64,000 bases of DNA, from contig CP108521.1 of NCBI GenBank assembly GCA_035999765.1, positions 10,106,001 through 10,170,000 of the forward strand, read 5' to 3'. Shown one piece after another: positions 61,051 through 64,000 of this stretch; within the stretch, counting starts at the first letter, position 1, and each line of letters opens with the position of its first letter. Under the pieces are notes generated by a model that searched no databases, was not told the origin of the DNA, and saw only the letters and a program-made list of their open reading frames with translations. The DNA is from Streptomyces sp. NBC_01231 (lineage in GTDB: Bacteria > Actinomycetota > Actinomycetes > Streptomycetales > Streptomycetaceae). The translations under genes were made by a program, and so were the position numbers.

Positions 61051-61917
61051 TTGGAAACCCCGGAACCGGCGACCGAGCAGTTCGAGACCTGCCGTCCCCT
61101 GCTGCTCGGGCTCGCCTACCGGCTGCTCGGCAGCATGTGGGACGCCCAGGGCATCGTCCAGGACGCCCACCTGCGGTGGACCGGCACCGATCGCACCGGA
61201 ACCCGCGAACCCGGGGCCTTCCTCATCACCCTCGTCTCGCGACTCGCCCTCGACCGGCTCAGGTCGGCACGGGCGACCCGCGAGGCGTATATCGGGCCCT
61301 GGCTGCCCGAACCCGTGGCCACCGACGCGCTCGGTCCGCTGGACACCGCGGAGCTGCGGAACACCGTCGCCTATGCGACCGTCCACCTGATGGAGCGTCT
61401 GTCACCCCCCGAGCGGGCGGTGTTCGTCCTGCGTGCGGCCTTCGAACTGTCGTATGGCGAGATCGCGCGGGTCATCGACACCACCGAGACCAACTGCCGC
61501 CAGATGCATCTGCGGGGCGTCCGCCGACTCGCCGCCGGACGCGACCGCTTCGCTCTCACCGAGGACGAGCACGCCAAGCTGCTGGCACGGTTCCTGGAGG
61601 CCGCGCAGAGCGGCGACCTGGCCACCCTCAGCGACCTCCTGACCGATGACGTGGCCGCCTGGAACGACGGCGGCGGCAAGGTCAGAGCGGCTCTGCGGCC
61701 CGTCGAGGGCCGGGACCAGGTCGTCCTGTTCTTCGCGGGCACGGTCGTCCGCCGACCGTTCGGGACACCCCGCCGCGTGGACGTCAACGGCCGCCCCGCG
61801 ATGGCGTTGGCGGTCGACGGCATCGACCAGCTCGTCACCATCGACGTGCGCGACGGCCTGATCGACGGCATCTACGCGGTACTGAACCCCGACAAACTCG
61901 GCCATGTCCCGGCCTAG
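61051..61917 (+). CDS. ECF41-type RNA polymerase sigma factor (SigJ-like)
   Basis: 288 residues from TTG 61051 (RBS GGAAGGA). Sigma region 2 (LLGLAYRLLGSMWDAQGIVQ) and region 4 (SYGEIARVIDTTETNCRQM) are followed by a SnoaL-like C-terminal domain of about 120 residues with DGGGK and NPDKL, the ECF41 hallmarks. This C-terminal domain contacts the sigma core and replaces a separate anti-sigma factor. No carboxymuconolactone-decarboxylase or oxidoreductase target gene, the usual partner, is adjacent here. The slight oddity WDAQ replaces the more usual aspartate/glutamate-rich WDAED-type sequence. Confidence 0.92.
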   Translation: METPEPATEQFETCRPLLLGLAYRLLGSMWDAQGIVQDAHLRWTGTDRTGTREPGAFLITLVSRLALDRLRSARATREAYIGPWLPEPVATDALGPLDTAELRNTVAYATVHLMERLSPPERAVFVLRAAFELSYGEIARVIDTTETNCRQMHLRGVRRLAAGRDRFALTEDEHAKLLARFLEAAQSGDLATLSDLLTDDVAAWNDGGGKVRAALRPVEGRDQVVLFFAGTVVRRPFGTPRRVDVNGRPAMALAVDGIDQLVTIDVRDGLIDGIYAVLNPDKLGHVPA

Positions 61918-61924
61918 CGAACAG

Positions 61925-61956
61925 TGTGGTCCCGCCACATGGGTGACGGGACCACA
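61925..61956. terminator. Bidirectional terminator between sigma factor and acylase
   Basis: Perfect 10-bp stem TGTGGTCCCG/CGGGACCACA with a 12-nt loop, in the 70-bp gap between two convergent genes. Confidence 0.8.
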
Positions 61957-61987
61957 GCACCGGGATACGCGGTCGACAGCGACAGCG

Positions 61988-64000
61988 TCAGCGCTCGCGT
62001 ACGCGCACGATCTTCAGCCCCGGTGAGGACAGGACGTCCTTCTCACAGAACCGGGACGTCACCCACTTCTCCCCGGAGAACAACCGCGTCTGGTCGTCGA
62101 AGTGCGGCGAGTTCGGGTTCGAGGACTGGGAGTACGTCAGCAGCGTACGGGCCACCGGGCAGCGACCGCCGTCCCAGCCCACGGCCTGGATGTAGCTCGA
62201 CCCGGTCGTCACCTCCGTGTAACCGCCGCCCGCCGGGTTCCACACGGGCTCCACCTTGTTCCACACGCCCAGCGCCTCGGTGCCGCCCGGAACGGGGATG
62301 CGGCGGCGGCCGTCCCGTACGACGAACTGGTGCTCCCCGAGCCGGGAGTCGAGCGCGATGCCCGCCGCCCGCAGCTCGGTCACGGTGTCCGCGAGCGCCG
62401 TGGCGAAGCCCGGCGCCCCCGTGTCGAGGGTGTTCGGAGTGTGTACCGGATCGGCCGCCGAGAACGGGACCTTCCACAACCGGGCCGCCGGCACGGCCGC
62501 CGTCAGCTTCCGCCAGAACCGGTCGAAGAGCAACGCGCCCCGGCTGCCGGTGTCCATGGAGCGGTCCCACCTCGCGAGCACCCCGCACGCCTCGCGCACG
62601 TCGACGGACCTGCCGTCGCCGCTCGTCGCCGTGCCGCCGGGCAGCGCGGCGCACGCCTTCGCCGTGTCCGTCGCGGCCAGGTCCCCCGCGGGCGCCCGGT
62701 CGGCGAACTGCTGCGCCTGAAGATCCCGTACGGTCAGAGCGCCCTTCTCCGCCAGTGCCGCCACGTCCTCGACCGCGCCCCGGGTGCGCAGGGAACGCGG
62801 CGTGTCGATCGTGCCGAAGATCCGCTCGTACCCGGTCAGCGGACGGTCCGCGTTGGCCAGCCAGGCGCTGTCGTTGGAGTTCTCCGCGTACGGGGCGTCC
62901 TTCAGGACCGGCATCCTGGCCGGCCCGAAGATCCCCGGCTGAACGGCGTCGGGGTCGCTGCCGAGCGCGCAGTCGCCGCGCGACCCGTCGAGGACCGCGA
63001 CCCCCGACGCGGGATAGGTGACCTTGCCCAGGGGAGTGGAGCAGCGCTGCGCCAGCTCGTCGGTGATCCGGGGGAGCACCTGCGACTGCGTGAACAGTGT
63101 GTGGCCGCCCGAGTCGGCGGCGATCGTGTTGACCCAGGGCAGACCCTGTGTGCGCCGCAGTGAGCCCAGCAGGTCGGCCGCGCTGCGGGCCCTGCCGAAG
63201 CCGAGCGAGGTGTCGGAGCTACGCAGGTTGGCGGCGTTGGGGTCGCCCAGCGCGTACGCCGTCGTGGACGTCCACGGCAGGGGCAGCGAGGAACCGAGCG
63301 CGGTGACCACGGGGCCGTACCGCGTCCACCACTGGGCGCGGGTCACCGGGGCGCCGTCCTTGACCTCGACGGTGACCGTGCGTTTCGTCATCCTCTCCGG
63401 CCTGCCGTCCACGAGGTACGCGGTGGGGTCGGCCGGATCGAGGGTGAGCTGATGGAGGTCAAGGGGGACACCGGTGGCGACGGTGTGGCTCCACGCCACA
63501 TGTGCGTTGTGGCCTATGGACACCGCCGGCGAGCCGAGCAGCGAGCCGCCGGCCACGTTCAGCTCGCCCGGGATGGTCTGCTGCGACTGCCAGAAGCGGC
63601 GCCCGCCCTGCCAGGGATAGTGCGGATTGCCCAGCAGCAGTCCGCGTCCGTTCGCCGTCGTCGCGCCACTGAAGGCGACCGCGTTGGAGCCCATGTCGGC
63701 GGAGTCCGCGGCGAGGAGTTCACGCGCGGCCCGGGCGGTGTCGCGGGCGTCCGGTGCGGCCGTCGGCGCCGTCGCCGAGGTGGGCGGCTGCGCCGCCGTG
63801 ATGCCGTCCACCGCCCTGCCCTGACCGCCGAGCACCGCGAACGCGAAGGACCGCGCGGCGACGTCCAGGGACGTCACCGGACGCACCCAGGCGGCACCTC
63901 GGCACGCCGGGTCGGTGATCCGGTTCTGCTTCAGCCAGGCGTTGTAGCCCGCCGCGAAGCCCCGCATCAGGTCCTTCGCCTGACGACTCGGACCGCGCGG
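61988..64000 (-). CDS. Penicillin-acylase-family N-terminal-nucleophile hydrolase, 5' end outside window
   Basis: At least 670 residues, open to the window edge, so the signal peptide and most of the alpha chain are missing. The chain junction is DMGSNAVAFSG, where Gly-Ser cleavage would expose the catalytic Ser of the beta chain. LLLGNPHYPW, HNAHVAWSHTVA and the late PYAENSNDSAWLANADRPL (oxyanion Asn region) follow. This is the acyl-homoserine-lactone/cyclic-lipopeptide acylase branch common in Streptomyces. It is probably secreted and cleaves an amide-linked acyl chain; the substrate is undetermined. Confidence 0.9.
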   Translation of the reverse strand, partial: PRGPSRQAKDLMRGFAAGYNAWLKQNRITDPACRGAAWVRPVTSLDVAARSFAFAVLGGQGRAVDGITAAQPPTSATAPTAAPDARDTARAARELLAADSADMGSNAVAFSGATTANGRGLLLGNPHYPWQGGRRFWQSQQTIPGELNVAGGSLLGSPAVSIGHNAHVAWSHTVATGVPLDLHQLTLDPADPTAYLVDGRPERMTKRTVTVEVKDGAPVTRAQWWTRYGPVVTALGSSLPLPWTSTTAYALGDPNAANLRSSDTSLGFGRARSAADLLGSLRRTQGLPWVNTIAADSGGHTLFTQSQVLPRITDELAQRCSTPLGKVTYPASGVAVLDGSRGDCALGSDPDAVQPGIFGPARMPVLKDAPYAENSNDSAWLANADRPLTGYERIFGTIDTPRSLRTRGAVEDVAALAEKGALTVRDLQAQQFADRAPAGDLAATDTAKACAALPGGTATSGDGRSVDVREACGVLARWDRSMDTGSRGALLFDRFWRKLTAAVPAARLWKVPFSAADPVHTPNTLDTGAPGFATALADTVTELRAAGIALDSRLGEHQFVVRDGRRRIPVPGGTEALGVWNKVEPVWNPAGGGYTEVTTGSSYIQAVGWDGGRCPVARTLLTYSQSSNPNSPHFDDQTRLFSGEKWVTSRFCEKDVLSSPGLKIVRVRER

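Overview
The window is high-GC actinomycete DNA, most likely from a Streptomyces chromosome. The signs are strong third-position GC bias, GTG/TTG starts, tight 4-bp gene overlaps, many TetR regulators, a Tat-exported serine hydrolase, an ECF41-type sigma factor and a Ser/Thr kinase with TPR repeats. I saw no rRNA, tRNA or CRISPR array.

Layout. (1) 1-11.2 kb, + strand: a glycoside-use cluster. It has two CUT1 sugar ABC permeases, two TIM-barrel sugar isomerase/epimerase-type proteins, two Gfo/Idh/MocA oxidoreductases, a GMC flavoprotein fused to a gluconate-2-dehydrogenase subunit-3-like domain, a WD40/TolB-like beta-propeller and a GH3 beta-glucosidase, closed by a strong terminator. The combination fits oxidative (3-keto) deglycosylation. 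(2) 11.3-17.3 kb, - strand: a P450 catabolic operon of ferredoxin, ferredoxin reductase, P450, zinc-type alcohol dehydrogenase and two SDRs, with a divergent tetR. (3) 18.0-33.4 kb: an accessory island. Its core is a Tn7-like tnsA-tnsB-tnsC-tniQ operon. A second full-length tniQ of much lower GC lies next to it, and at least three relics of related tniQ/tnsA genes surround them. Next come two TerD-domain genes, one with an N-terminal DUF4236 and one with a C-terminal vWA domain, then a nonsense-interrupted DUF6308-like gene, a dead IS701-family element and a frameshifted NACHT NTPase. (4) 33.4-40.5 kb: a divergent Lrp/AsnC regulator, then a PLP decarboxylase, an N-acyl-D-amino-acid deacylase and a polar amino-acid ABC importer, probably a (D-)amino-acid scavenging operon. 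A 377-bp inverted copy of the IS701 interior abuts its end. (5) 41.2-45.3 kb: an SDR, a SnoaL-like protein, a YhgE/Pip-type membrane protein and a TetR regulator linked by one operator motif (AAACCGATCGGTTT). (6) 45.5-49.2 kb: a clan GH-A glycosidase and a divergent MFS transporter with a leaderless tetR. (7) 49.4-64 kb: tetR, an MpaB-like oxygenase, kinase-TPR, an FAD oxidoreductase, an SDR with an apparent frameshift at its start, a Tat serine hydrolase, nitronate monooxygenase plus acyl-CoA synthetase, an ECF41 sigma factor and a penicillin-acylase-family enzyme running off the end.

The most unusual part is 18-31 kb. Two related Tn7-like systems appear to have recombined there, leaving one complete transposition operon with two divergent TniQ target-selector candidates and a TerD/vWA cargo. 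The element's ends are not resolved, but short CAACTATCGA-type repeats at about 25.18 kb and 31.2-31.3 kb are candidates.
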